Positions 46,079 through 57,091 of a stretch of DNA of 64,000 nucleotides are shown here, in pieces; position 1 is the first letter of the stretch; each line of letters starts with the position of its first letter. Source of the stretch: Cepaea nemoralis (Eukaryota; Mollusca; Gastropoda; Stylommatophora; Helicidae). The notes under the pieces are model-generated. The model saw nothing but the letters and a program-made list of their open reading frames with translations. It was not told where the DNA came from and searched no databases. The translations under genes were made by a program, and so were the position numbers. The stretch is from positions 711,001 through 775,000 of the forward strand of contig JACEFZ010001343.1 in the NCBI GenBank assembly GCA_014155875.1, written 5' to 3'.

Positions 46079-46665
46079 ACACGTTTCTCCTATCTTGGAC
46101 ATACAATATCAGATGATGGCAGAATGAAATGAAATCAAAAAGAGAATAGGAATGGCCAAAAATGCTTTCAAGGGCATGAAATCAGTCTAGAGATATTTAA
46201 CAACGCATTAAAAATGAGAATTGTCAAACGCTACGCATATTCAACGCTCCAGTATGGCGCGGAAGCCTGGACATTGAACAAGCAGCTAGAAAGTCGCATG
46301 GAAGCCCTGGAGATGCGGATATACAGACGAATAGGTCGTATTTCATGGAAACAAAAACAATCAAATGCAGAGGTTCTAGAAAAACTGGGAATGAAGAGAG
46401 AGTTTATGAAAGAAATAAAGAGGAGGCAAATGAAATATTTCGGCAACGTTAACAGACATGATACTCTTATAAAAACCATACTGGAGGACAAGGTTGAAGG
46501 CAAGCGAGCAAGAGGTTGACAACGATACAAGTGGGAGGATAACATCAAGAGGTGGACGAACATCAGCCTGACATAGTACAGTCAGGGCGAGAGACAGACA
46601 GTGTTGGGGACCCATTGCAGCCAACCTTCATTGTGGAGACGGCACCTGATTAATTGATTGATTGA
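46053..46665 (+). mobile_element. LINE ORF C-terminal fragment with (ATTG)n tail
   Basis: VTRFSYLGHTISDDGR, then in the next frame MRIVKRYAYSTLQYGAEAWT and LNKQLESRMEALEMRIYRRI, GRISWKQKQSNAEVLEKLGM, KREFMKEIKRRQMKYFGNVN. This is the RT thumb and C-terminal region of a LINE (YG.E.WT, M..LEM...RR..RISW...). Ends ATTGATTGATTGATTG. Two frameshifts and stops. Confidence 0.8.
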
Positions 46666-46805
46666 TTGAGTGCCGGCCCAGTGGTCAAGTATTCGAGTCC
46701 CCATCAAGGCAAGGGGAATTTTTTCACATTGACCTATGCGTCCAGGTCGGTCCAGCCTATCAGTAAATTGCCGGGGAAGAAAAGCGGCCGGCATATTATT
46801 AACCA

Positions 46806-47140
46806 CAGGGTGCTCAGGGTGTCTGCGGTGCCATGTGTCCCTCCCTGTCCTGGTTGACCCCTTTCTCTTGCACCCTCATGCTCAGGGTGTCTGCAGTGCC
46901 CTCATGCCCTGTCCTAGTTGACCCCTTCCTCGTGCACCCTCATGCTCAATGTGTTTGCAGTGCCATGTGTCCCTCCCTGTCCTGGTAGACCCCTTCCTCG
47001 TGCACCCTTATGCTCAATGTGTTTGCAGTGCCATGTGTCCCTTCCAGTGTTGGTAGACCCCTTCCTCTTGCACCCTCATGTTCAAGGTGTCTGCACTCTG
47101 CAGTGCCATGCCCCCCCCCCCCCCCAGTGGTAGTAGACCC
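46806..47140. repeat. minisatellite of about 68 bp, five copies
   Basis: Unit ATGCTCAATGTGTTTGCAGT then GCCATGTGTCCCTCCCTGTC and CTGGTAGACCCCTTCCTCGT GCACCCTC. Abuts a minus-strand LINE-like stretch at 47140-47250 (RKLKYYSHIKRHSGLRKTTT, EGVDPGRKGRG). Confidence 0.85.
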
Positions 47141-47440
47141 CTACCTTTTCTTCCTGGATCAACGCCTTCGATCACTGTTGTTGTTTTTCTCAAGCCACTA
47201 TGACGTTTAATATGGCTATAGTATTTCAGTTTCCGAGCCTCATACATAAAACATAATGTCGTTTCTTTGTTTTAACTGATTCAGTGCCAAATGAACAAGT
47301 CGGTTGGAGCCAAACGTGGTGCACTATCAAATGAACAAGATTATAATATAAATTTCCAGTCATTGAGTATTAAAATTGCGAAAGATACCGCGAAACGAAA
47401 CAAATAACGAACACGACGACCCAAGAACGATGATATATCT

Positions 47441-47690
47441 TGGAGTCTCCGTGGCTAAGTGGTCAAGCCATTTGACTCGGGCTCCGAAGGTTGTGGGTTC
47501 GGTTCCGGGCCGCGAACCTTCGGTTCACGAGTGAAATTTTTCGGAGACTCCTGTGGGTCGTCGCTAGAGCTACGGAGTTCGTGCTTTGTGCGACGCTTTC
47601 CGCTCTGCGGAAAGAGACCGAGTTATATGGAATAAAACCAGGTGCAATGAAGTCGACCCTGTCGACTTTTAAGCGACATTTTAATATATC
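47441..47690 (+). mobile_element. tRNA-derived SINE-A
   Basis: Head GGAGTCTCCGTGGCTAAGTG with A box and B box GGTTCGGTTCC at 47496-47506. A 10-bp stem GGAGTCTCCG (47442-47451) is inverted as CGGAGACTCC (47542-47551). Body GGGTCGTCGCTAGAGCTACG then GGAAAGAGACCGAGTTATAT GG. A second copy lies at 54765-54930 (minus). Not a functional tRNA gene: the stem spans about 110 nt and no anticodon arm folds convincingly. Confidence 0.65.
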
Positions 47691-47692
47691 TT

Positions 47693-47847
47693 TGGTGTAT
47701 TGTTAATGACTGTGGGGTTGTGGAAAATATTGCAGTTCCAAGTTTTGTATTTACTCTTTATGTTGAATGAACTCCACAGAGGGTGACTACAAATACTTAG
47801 AATGGCAATATTTAAAAAAAAACTCCACAGTCATTAAAAATACACCC
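47693..47847. mobile_element. MITE copy 1 (Tc1/mariner-like ends)
   Basis: GGTGTATTGTTAATGACTGT GG at the left and CCACAGTCATTAAAAATACA CCC at the right are inverted, extending imperfectly about 50 bp inward. Same family as 55235-55386. The target duplication is not clear here. Confidence 0.75.
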
Positions 47848-47954
47848 TATATAACGTCCTTCGGTCCAAATGGTAAGTCACATTTATCCTTCGGCATTGG
47901 ATCAGTCTATGTCCTGCTATCTTCTTCGTGGTTCTGGGGGTTCTCTCCCTGCAC

Positions 47955-48115
47955 CGGTCAGTTGTACTTCAACGTCGTCTTCTCGTCCTTGACTTGGGGA
48001 CGTAAATTACAAGTACCTCATACGTCGGAGTGGATTCGCCTGGTGACGGGGGACAATGGTAATAGGGGAAGCTATCCCACATGCGAAAATCAGTCCGATG
48101 TTTACTATGCTCGAG
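47955..48115 (+). mobile_element. SINE-B fragment
   Basis: GTCAGTTGTACTTCAACGTC, GACGTAAATTACAAGTACCT, GGGGACAATGGTAATAGGGG AAGCT and GAAAATCAGTCCGATG match the body of the copies in the calsyntenin introns. Confidence 0.6.
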
Positions 48116-48615
48116 TTGAAAGTGGGCGACTGGGTAAAGCTGGAGCGACCATCTCCAACCCAGCGCGTCCACAGGTGGCGGATCGTGGAACGGCCTCTAG
48201 ATATGGAGGTTAGCTGCGAATACCCAATAAGTAGCCGCGGACCAACTGGCGGTGGGCACAGAGGGCGAGGCGGGATCTCAGGGTGGGATCTGATTTCCTT
48301 AGAAAATACCTCATATGCTGGGAGACGTGCCTGCCAAGCGATTCAGGGGTGCTTTAACCCCTCCTCGGGGTAGGTGGAACCCGTTAGATTTGAACAGCAG
48401 TCCATCTAGGAGACGGAAAACTCAAAATATCAACCCCCAAGTTCAAGGTGGACCAGCGTGCAGAGGAACTGGATGGCCACGGGTAAGGTGGTCGTGAACG
48501 ATGGACGTCTGGCAGGCGTGCGGGGCGGCACCAGGCGTATAGACTCCTGCGGGACATCCCCTGCCTCTTCTCTAGCAAGCAGGCAATGCTAGGGTGACCG
48601 GTTATTTCCTGCAAT
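48116..48615. other. GC-richer unassigned sequence
   Basis: Between SINE-B and the LINE endonuclease region. It could be LINE 5' UTR, since it is higher in GC like the LINE itself; no domain is visible in its short frames. Confidence 0.3.
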
Positions 48616-49421
48616 ATGCAAACTTTGCTTATGGAATTAATTAAACACGGGAATCGTCGCCGGAGTTACGGAGCACGTGCTCTGCGCTTGACACATCTTT
48701 CAGAGGTTAGCAAAGAGAGAGTGGGGATGAGAAGACGAGGAAATGGTGTGAGAAAAAGGCATAGAAATTGGAGGGCAGGCGCCAGGAGAACAAGGCGAAA
48801 AGTGGAGAGACTAGGTTTCAACCATGTAAGAGTGGGATACTGGAACTGTCGTAGCGCCAGGCAGAGAGGTCCTGTATTGGAGAGGCTAATATATGATTTT
48901 GATGTCCTCATGCTCCAGGAGCTAAATACAGACAAATATCGTTGTCCTGGGTACGCCAGTGGTTGAGCCAGTGGAATCACAGTGCAAGAGAGGTCCAGGG
49001 TATACAAATGGAGATTGGTGTCTGAAGTTGGAACATCATAAACGTATATGACACAGTGGACTGTTTTGTCAGAAAGGAACACTGGGACTGGCTTAAGGAA
49101 TTGGAGGAATTGCCAGGTGATAGGCTACTCATATGTGGAGACTTCAATGCGAGGAACAGAGAATGGGACAGTAGTGGAGAAAACCGACAGGGAATCGCCC
49201 TTGCGGATGCCATGGTGGACTCCGATGTGGTCTGCATAAATGATGGGAGGCCGACTAGAATGGCAAGGAGGCCTGGCGATGCAGACACGGCTATTGACTT
49301 GGCACTTGTCTCCCAGTCATCAGTCCTTGATGTAAAGTGGACTGTTTTGAATTACCATGGGGGTGATCATATGCCGTGTTCAGTCCTGATCAATAAACTA
49401 AAGATAGGAGATACCGATTAA
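48616..49421 (+). mobile_element. LINE copy 1: endonuclease region
   Basis: VRVGYWNCRSARQRGPVLER then LIYDFDVLMLQELN is the start of an APE-type endonuclease. After a frameshift near 49000 come ELPGDRLLICGDFNARNREW D, then GRPTRMARRPGDADTAIDLA LVSQS and YHGGDHMPCSV, the GDFNA, S.IDL and GGDH motifs of the domain. Broken by one stop and one frameshift. Confidence 0.8.
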
Positions 49422-49660
49422 TGTAATTGCGGAACTGGTAAAATGACAGCTAAACGCTTGCTGCAGGAGTGCCCAATATATGCAGAACAGAGAAAGCTAT
49501 TTTGGCCCACACTTGCTTCATTTGAGGACAAGCTCTATGGAGATATCAACAAGCTCAAGTTGACTGCAGCTTACTTTAACTACATTCAGGTTGACATTTA
49601 AAGGTGCATGAAGAAGTATTTAGACTGCCGCACTTCATACCACAAGTATGTCGGTTACAA
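49422..49660 (+). mobile_element. LINE copy 1: extreme C-terminus joined to the endonuclease
   Basis: CNCGTGKMTAKRLLQECPIY then AEQRKLFWPTLASFEDKLYG and DINKLKLTAAYFNYIQVDI, stop. This is a post-RNase H CCHC-type tail and should follow the ECPACC seen at the end of copy 2 (53095). The RT and RNase H between endonuclease and tail are missing here, so this copy carries a large internal deletion or rearrangement. Confidence 0.65.
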
Positions 49661-50099
49661 AAGTGTCCCAGAGGCATGAAATGGAATATTGCTTGGATAG
49701 CAAATCCATTACGTGGAAAGTCCGAATAGAAAGCTCACTGTGTGGATGTCATCTGCAGACTGCATGCATTCTTCTTGTTTCCGGAAGAACAGCCTATGGT
49801 GAACGGAAAGCCCAATATATGGAAGTGAGGCTAAGCAGCCATGTGCAGGACGTGACGATTCCTTGGGTGAGCCCAGTACCAGAGCGCTGTGTGTCGGCTC
49901 TGCAAGTATGGAAGCCTCCTTGGATGGCGGGGAATGCTCATGGTCTGCCCCTGACTTTCCTTGAGGGCTGACCAGGATGTCTTTGGCTGTTCTGTATGGG
50001 CCAGCTGGGATGGGGGATAACACCACAACAGTAAGAGTCAAACGTCCTAATAAACCCCCGGGAAGGTTAACCCGGTCAACAAATGCCCGCAGAGTCGGA

Positions 50100-50290
50100 T
50101 GTGTCAGCCTAAGGGCGCAAGAACGCAGCTCTGCTGTAAACAGGCATAACGCAATCACGTCCGAAAAAGAAAAAACAACTCCGGATGAACGCAGAAGAAG
50201 AAGAAGAAGAAGAAGAAGAAGAAGAAGAAGAAGAAGAAGAAGAAGAAGAAGAAGAAGAAGAAGAAGAAGAAGAAGAAGAAGAAGAAGAAG
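50100..50290 (+). mobile_element. SINE-D copy with expanded (GAA)n tail
   Basis: CGCAGCTCTGCTGTAAACAG GCATAACGCAATCACG, then GATGAACGCAGAAGAAGAAG running on as about 33 GAA/AAG triplets to 50290. The minus-strand copy at 40500-40672 has the same core with only three triplets. The poly-Arg and poly-Leu ORFs here are translations of the tail. Confidence 0.65.
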
Positions 50291-53115
50291 GTTAAAGGTG
50301 GACTCCAGAAGTAAACCATGCTTGGAAAGCAAAGAGAGCTGCAGTGAAGCAGCTAAGGAAAGTGTGACAGACACCCCGAAGCTCACGAGAGGAAGTGGAT
50401 ACAGCGGAAAATGTCAAGAAAGATCAGGTGGAGGTTTTCAAGCGCTGTGCTGCAGAAGCCAAAATCGCAAAATGGGAATGTTTCATGAAGGAGATTGGAG
50501 GTGATAAAACACTGCGAAAATTCTGGAAGCTGCACAGACAATTACAAAGAAAAGATCGGCCTATGACAGTGGGAACAATTGATAGAGATGATGGTGTGCG
50601 CGTGACAACAGACAAAGAGAAAGGGGAGGCGTTTCTCCAGAGATTTTTAAAGCAGACCAATCATAATGATGCGGACACCAGGGATGCAGTTAGAGAGGAA
50701 TTATCTGGCACCATGAAGAATTTGCATTATGAAGACATCATACGGGTTGAAGATGTTAAACATATTTTGAAAAAGGCAAAAGACACGGCACCAGGGCCTG
50801 ATGGGGTTAGGTATGGCCACACGAAGGATTTGCGCGATGCAGACCTGAAGGAGATGACCGACTGCTTCAATCAGAGCATTAGGACAACATCAGTACCGCA
50901 GGACTGGGTGCACAGCTCATCCCTCTCCCAAAACCATTCAAGGACCATTCAAAGCTTAGTGGCTTTAGGATCATCGCCCTTCAAAATACATTTGGGGAGG
51001 TTTTAGAGAAGATAGTCGCTGTCAAGCTGCAAGAGTTTTTGGAAAGGGGGAAGCTTCTTCCAAGTGGTCTGGGGAGCTACAGGCCAGGAAAAGATACCTG
51101 GTCAAATGCAGCCACTTTTGCCTTTGACGTTTATGAGGGGTTCCAGCGTAGACAGGAAACGATGGCGGCTGCGCTTGATCTCGAGGATGCATAAAATAGA
51201 GTTTTTTTTTTTTTTTTTTTGCATATCCTTTACAGGACATCGCTGTCAATACTAGCATCTTTCAGCCGTATGTTGATTTCTTGGCAAGATTACGTTCAGT
51301 AGTTTGCCATTGCTTTCTGAGCGGCCGGCTCACATACCCCGTAAGTTACCAATGCGATTCGAACCACTACAATAGAGTTAGATATGATATTTTGATGACT
51401 GCACTGATGGAGAAGGGGGTCAATCCCTGGTTGGTGAACAGCCGTCCTGTATTCTCGTCGGGTTGCTCTCCGTCTGGGTGCATGGACCTCAGAGCCACAT
51501 ATGTTAACCCTGGGACTGCCACAGGGATCTGCAATCTCACCTGTGCTTTTTAACGTGTATACGAGCAAGATTGGAAACCTAGAAGCACCAGGGGTTGGAA
51601 GGATACTAACATTTGCAGATGATATTCTTGCATATAGGCAGGGGAGAGATAGGGCACAAACAGCCCAGGTGCTACAGGCGACAGTAGTCAAAGTGATTGA
51701 CTGGTGCACTGAAATGAGTGCTATCATCCACCCAGAAAAGGCGGATTTGTATGGTGCTCTCTGAACAACAGGATTGTGAGTGCTGATGTCCCAAGCCTCA
51801 CGATAGATGGTAGAAGCGTCAACAGAGAGAACAAACTGAAGTATCTGGGAATCACATTTGACAGGAACCTGTTCTTCAAGGATCATGTGGAGACGGTTGT
51901 GACAAGATCTCAAAAGGGACTCAATGCACTTAAAACAATGGCTGCAATGGACACAGAGCAGAGAATGCTTTTCACACTATACCAGCACTTGATCCTCTCA
52001 GTGATTGATTATGGACTAGGACTGCTCACTGTCTCAAAGAGTCAGCTGGTGAAGTTAGAGAGCATACAGAACGAAGCTATGCGGGTCATTCTGGGATGCA
52101 CCAGAGACACCCCAGTAGTGTGTATGCGTTACATCCTTGATTTGCCGACTGTTGCAGGTAGGTTCAAGGTGATGCAGGCGAAGGCATACCTCAGAGTAGC
52201 TGCAGACACAGATCACCCATGAGGCGCTGGGCGCGGTTAAGGGTCAGCGACTGATAAGATGGAAAACATGGATGGCTCAGGTGGAGGATACGATCAGATA
52301 TGTGTGCATCTTGAAGAACATTAGGCGAGGAGAGGAGTGGGTCAGAGCGCCAGCGGAGCAGTCAGACTTGTGCAGAGTTATAATCACATTAAGCCGGGAG
52401 TGCAGGGAGTGGCCACAGAAGTGGAAATCCAGCAAATTATTCAGGATAATGCTCGCTCGGGTGATGTGATTATCAACACAGATGGTTCGGTGTCGAGAGG
52501 TAGGAGAAGTGCCTGGGGGTTCATAGCAAAAGCTAATGGTCGACGTTTGGTGCAGGAGAGCCTGGCATATGGTACCACAACATTTAACTTTAGAATGGAG
52601 GTGGAGGCAGTCAGTGCAGCTTTCAGTTGGATGGAGAATACGATACATACACACACATCGTGATTGTAACTGACTCAGAAAGCATGCTGAGGAAGGTGAG
52701 GTCAGGCAAGCTTCGGGTAGAGTGGCTTACTTCGCTTCGGAGGTCACAGGTGGCAAGCATCGCCTGGATCTTTTTCTGCCGGTGTGCTGGGGAATGAACA
52801 GGCGGACAGATTGGCTGGCTCTGCAAAACTTGGTGGAGTATTGATGCATGACAAGGTAGACGTGGTTGCCGCCTTGAGGGAGCACGTGTACACCTCGGAG
52901 GAGCAAATGGATTATCATGGTCTGGCAAGAACGAGGCAGCGAGGAGTGACAAGGGGATCTGACCGACGCTCGACGCTCAGAGGAAAGGCGAGACGGACAT
53001 ATAATCAAATTGCTACTGGAACTATTAGTGTTGGAACTCTTCGCTGGCTGCTGAGGATGGGGACGGAACGCCTATGGGAATGCCCTGCATGCTGTGATGT
53101 CGGTTCATAGATCAA
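50291..53115 (+). mobile_element. LINE copy 2: reverse transcriptase and RNase H (I/jockey-type superfamily)
   Basis: Pre-RT region from 50395 (MDTAENVKKDQVEVFKRCAA). RT blocks: APGPDGVRYGHTKDL near 50789, LGLPQGSAISPVLFNVYTSK near 51505, and LTFADDILAYRQGRDRAQT near 51610 with the catalytic FADD. Then KLKYLGITFDRNLFFKDHVE. RNase H follows: IINTDGSVSRGRRSAWGFIA, RMEVEAVSAAF, VTDSESMLRKV and NEQADRLAGSAKLG, so D, E and D are visible. It ends ECPACC, then an ATCA-type tail (GATCAATCAATCAATCAA). Several frameshifts and a SINE insertion break the frame. RNase H suggests the I or a related clade. Confidence 0.85.
51204..51370 (-). mobile_element. SINE-C inserted in the LINE RT, with 9-bp target duplication
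   Basis: AATAGAGTT at 51195-51203 and again at 51371-51379 flank 167 bp. Minus strand: B box GTGGTTCGAATCGC, body CAGAAAGCAATGGCAAACTA CTGAACG, then CAATGTCCTGTAAAGGATAT GC and a poly(A) tail (T-run at 51204-51220). Removing it restores the RT reading DLEDAYNRVRYDI. Confidence 0.88.
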
Positions 53116-53119
53116 TCAA

Positions 53120-54020
53120 TCAATCAAAGTGGGCGAACCAAAAAGATGTTATTTGCCAGTTGTGATCCAAAAATAATTCCTACAAATGGGTTTGTAATTG
53201 AGATTTTTTTTCATTAAAGAAAGAAAGATCTTATACATAACATATCAACGACCAAACCCAGTGTTAGCGTGCGTACATTGTAAGCCAGCAACATCAAAAA
53301 AGGCAAACGATAACTGCATTTTTAACCAGCTCGTATTTATTAATCTCAAACATAATCATTAATCAAAGGCCAAGAACGAAAGCTAAGTGAAATGAGATGC
53401 TTAAGGAAATCAACTTGCAACACGAGAAGTGGCACACTGAGAAACGAAGGAATAAAATAGACAGAAAGTGGAAAGCTATCCACGTTTAGAAAATAGGAGA
53501 ATTAAAATAACGAACGAAATAGTGTTATCCGACGCTAAGAATATCCAGAAATCTACAAGCAAAACCAGCACATTAACGCCAAATAAGATGATGTGAGTGC
53601 CAGGGAATGCCAGCAAAAAGCAAATGATGGATGGAGTTAAAAGGGGGACATTACAGAAACGTGGCCTCACAATCAGTTGTGTAGCTAGGCTTGGGTGTGA
53701 GGGTGAGCAATCGGATAAAACAGGATTACACGAAAATTTGGGACAGGGGAGCCAAGTAGAACACAATTTACGACAAGAAAGAAGTTGCCCGTTCTGAAAG
53801 CCTCTCTTCAACACACATATTCACTTACACACTCTCGCCACACCCTCTCCCGCACACTCGTACTCTCACTTGCACACATATTCACACTTCGACGCAACCG
53901 CCTTAAAACAAATAGCTAGGGCACTACCAAGACGCATTTTTCTGACGCTTTTGTAGACGAGAGTTAAGTTGAGTTAAGAACCGACATTACAGCACTCGAG
54001 ACATTCCCATTCGTGCTCCG
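53120..54020. other. unassigned spacer
   Basis: No recognisable coding region, terminal repeat or tandem array over about 900 bp, apart from a short CACACATATTCAC repetition near 53810-53890. Confidence 0.4.
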
Positions 54021-54029
54021 TCCTCATCT

Positions 54030-54196
54030 TCAACAGACGGACAGACAGACGGACGGACGGGCGGACAGCAAGACAGACAGACAAACAGACGGGCTGGAGG
54101 GCGAGCGGGCGGACAGACGGATGGATGGACGGATGGATGGATGGATGGACGGATGGATGGATGGATAGATAGATAGGTAGATAGATAGATAGATAT

Positions 54197-54261
<65 letters not shown>

Positions 54262-54600
54262 CAGACAGATAGACAGACAGACAACCGATCGATGGAAATA
54301 TCGATCGACAGACAGACACGTACGTAGGTAGGTAAGTAGTTAGACAGACAGACATACATACAGACATACATACAGACATACATACATACATACATACAGA
54401 CAGACAGACAGACAGACAGATGAGTAGATCGTTATGTATGTAGGTAGCTAGATGGGTAGACAGTTTCGTGGCTAGGTGAGTAGGTAGGTAAATAGGTAGT
54501 TCAGTAGATAGAGAGGTAGGCACTTAGGCAGATAGGTAGGTGGATGGGGATGTGAGTGAGAAGGCAGGTAGGTATGCATGTAAATGGGTAAATAGGTAGG
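54030..54600. repeat. compound tetranucleotide microsatellite
   Basis: Successive blocks of (GACA/GACG), (GATG), (GATA) with about 25 units, (CATA), (GACA) and (GTAG). Cys/Ile/Tyr/Leu-Ser-rich ORFs on the minus strand are repeat translations. Confidence 0.97.
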
Positions 54601-54764
54601 TATTTATGTATAATTTATTTTAATGTTATTATTTTTAAATAAAATATTACCTTTGATTTTCCGCCCTCTAATTTACGTTTCTCGCAGTGGAGTTCATTGC
54701 ATGGTATTTACACTGTGTCAGTGTTTTATATTATCTCTCACTTTTTAGCAGGAGTTACTCCTAC

Positions 54765-54930
54765 CTGTTTTTATTTCCTATGTTTTATCCCATTTGGCTC
54801 AGTCTCTTTCCGAACTAACGGCCTACTGAAAGCATCACACATAGCACCAACGCCGCAGCTCCAGCGACGAACCCCATGCCTCCGACAAAATTGCATACGT
54901 GAACCCAATGACAAACTTTTTCTGTTTAAT
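54765..54930 (-). mobile_element. SINE-A fragment, minus strand
   Basis: Minus strand GGGTTCGTCGCTGGAGCTGC GG, GATGCTTTCAGTAGG and GGAAAGAGACTGAGCCAAAT GGGATAAAAC match the body of SINE-A at 47555-47640. Confidence 0.55.
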
Positions 54931-55127
54931 TTGACTGGCTCGCATTGTAAGCGAGACGTTATTGTGAGGGTCTGAGTGTGAACACGAAAGAAGAAAAACA
55001 CGCGACACAGTTAAACAACCAGTTTTTGTTCAATGTTCAGATCTAGTTGAATGTCTGTATTTTGTTCAGTGTAACCTAGTTTTATCTTATTTTTCTTCTG
55101 CGTTCGTTTTACTGTTTGACTTTATTG

Positions 55128-55146
55128 TTATTATTATTATTATTAT

Positions 55147-55230
<84 letters not shown>

Positions 55231-55232
55231 AA
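55128..55232. repeat. (TTA)n/(TAG)n microsatellite, left part
   Basis: TTATTATTATTA passing into about 28 TAG triplets, interrupted at 55233 by a MITE and continuing from 55389. Confidence 0.97.
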
Positions 55233-55234
55233 TA

Positions 55235-55386
55235 GGGTGTATTCTTAATGACCGTGCAGTGTTGGAAAATATTGCCGGTCCAAGTTTTTTATTTACCTAT
55301 TATGTTGCATGAACTTTACAGATGGTGAATAGTAAACTTGGACCGGCATTATTTTCAAACACAGCATTGTCATTAAAAATACACCC
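55235..55386. mobile_element. MITE copy 2, inserted in a TAG microsatellite, TA target duplication
   Basis: GGGTGTATTCTTAATGACCG at the left and GTCATTAAAAATACACCC at the right, with inverted arms of about 55 bp (AATATTGCCGGTCCAAGTTT / AAACTTGGACCGGCATTATT). Flanked by TA on both sides (55233-55234, 55387-55388) and then TAG repeat on both sides. 152 bp, no ORF; Tc1/mariner-type by target and termini. Confidence 0.88.
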
Positions 55387-55388
55387 TA

Positions 55389-55390
55389 CG

Positions 55391-55445
<55 letters not shown>

Positions 55446-55448
55446 CAT

Positions 55449-55490
<42 letters not shown>

Positions 55491-55503
55491 CAGTGGTAGT
55501 AGC

Positions 55504-55540
<37 letters not shown>

Positions 55541-55671
55541 TGGTGGTGGTGGTAGATGTGGTGGTGGTGGTGGTAGTAGTAGTGGTGGTGGTGGTAGTAG
55601 TATGAATAGTAATAGTAGTAGTAGCAGTAGTAGTAGTGATGTTGGTGGTGGTGGCGGTGGTAGTAGTAGTA

Positions 55672-55724
<53 letters not shown>

Positions 55725-55951
55725 GGTGGTGGTGGTAGTAGTAGTAGTAGTGGTGGTGGTGGTGGTGGTGGTGGTAGTAGTAGTAGTGGTGGTGGTGGTG
55801 GTGGTGGTGGTGGTGGTGGTGGTGGTGGTGGTGGTGGTGGTAGTAGTAGTAGTGGTGGTGGTGGTGGTGCTGGTGGTGGTGGTGGTAGTAGTAGTAGTGG
55901 TGGTGGTGGTGGTGGTGGTGGTGGTGGTGGTGGTAGTAGTATTAGTAGTAG
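55389..55951. repeat. (TAG)n/(TGG)n microsatellite, right part
   Basis: About 560 bp of alternating GTA and GTG triplet blocks. ORFs of Val, Ser/Gly or Thr runs are artefacts. Confidence 0.98.
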
Positions 55952-56337
55952 TACATTTTATAATACCATATTTTGCCGCAGTCATTCATTTCCAGTTTAG
56001 GAAAGAGGCAAAGAATTCAGTGTACACTGGCAGACCATTCAGCTCAAGCGTAATAATGTGATTAGTAATATCAGGCAGGCAGTGGCGTAGCATGGACGGG
56101 GCAAGGGGGCAATGTGTCTTAGAGACGATAGCTTGCGGGGTGAGGGGTGCCGCGCTTGTATTGTTGAAGTTAGAAGCAAGTGCACCGGACTCCCTGGCGA
56201 AGAGGTCAAGGACGCTGTTCGTAATCCCGCATACTCACGTACGAATCATAGCTGCGCGAGATTCCGCAGCGGATCGCGTCGCGTTGGCTTCTTGCGAAAA
56301 GGTATGTGAGCGGTCGTTCAGAAAGCAATAGCAAACT

Positions 56338-56980
56338 CATCATCATCAAGTTCCATGCCAACTGGCGTAGGCGTTCATGACTCTCCACAAAACTCTGTCT
56401 TTGGTTTTCTGGATCAATTCTGCCATTGATATTCCTCCATGCCACCGTCGCAATTCTTCCAGCTTCATTTCTCGTGGTCTGCCTCTGCCTCTCTTCCCCT
56501 CGATCTTTCCAGTTGTCGCGATGTTCTCCAATGCCTCTCTTCTCATCACATGACCAAAAATAAAAGCTGTTCGTTTCTTTATTATTGCTGTATATAATGT
56601 TCTAGTTTCATTAGCCTCTTTCAGGCAGTCGTTGTTAGTTGCTTTCAATCTCTTCCTGATTAGTTCATTTACATTCCGAGATTCACAGCCATCAGCAAAA
56701 CAGGTTCTATACAGCACTTCAGCACTCTCTTTCTTACATTCAATGATAGTGACTTATTGCATAAGATATTCTTCATTTTCTGACATAGTCTTTGCTTGCC
56801 ATATTCTGCTCTTAATCTCTGTTGTGCATCTTCCATCCGATGTTATAAATGTCCCTAGATATTTAAAACTATCCACTTGGTGAAGAATTTTCCCTTCTAT
56901 CTCTATTTCACATTTGGGTGTTACCTGTTTCTTTGATATCACCATTGTTATTGTTTTCTTGATATTCAAAGAGAGTCCTT
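56338..56980 (-). mobile_element. 5'-truncated LINE insertion with perfect 11-bp target duplication
   Basis: AATAGCAAACT occurs at 56327-56337 and 56981-56991. Between them, minus strand: MNIKKTITMVISKKQVTPKC, EIEIEGKILHQVDSFKYLGT, then HVMRREALENIATTGKIEGK, RGRGRPREMKLEELRRWHGG and a (GAT)n 3' tail. The host sequence is SINE-C. The segment LENIATTGKIEGKRGRGRPR EMK is the counterpart of the 66-bp minisatellite unit. Confidence 0.9.
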
Positions 56981-56991
56981 AATAGCAAACT

Positions 56992-57090
56992 ACTGAACGT
57001 ACAACATGCCACGACATCAACAGCAGCTGAAAATGCTGGTGTTGACTGCAATGTCCTGTAAACAGGATATGCAAACGAAGAAAAAAACAA
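56992..57090 (+). mobile_element. SINE-C 3' part (continuation across the LINE insertion)
   Basis: ACTGAACGTACAACATGCC... and CAATGTCCTGTAAACAGGAT ATGC followed by an A-rich tail. Together with about 56290-56337 it forms one SINE-C split by the LINE. Confidence 0.65.
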
Positions 57091-57091
57091 A

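Noticed and set aside
47441..47551. Functional tRNA gene
   Set aside because: A and B boxes are present, but the outer stem spans about 110 nt, no proper anticodon arm is visible and a SINE body follows.
55386..56061. Poly-Thr, poly-Val and Ser/Gly ORFs of 132-199 codons
   Set aside because: Translations of TAG/TGG microsatellite.
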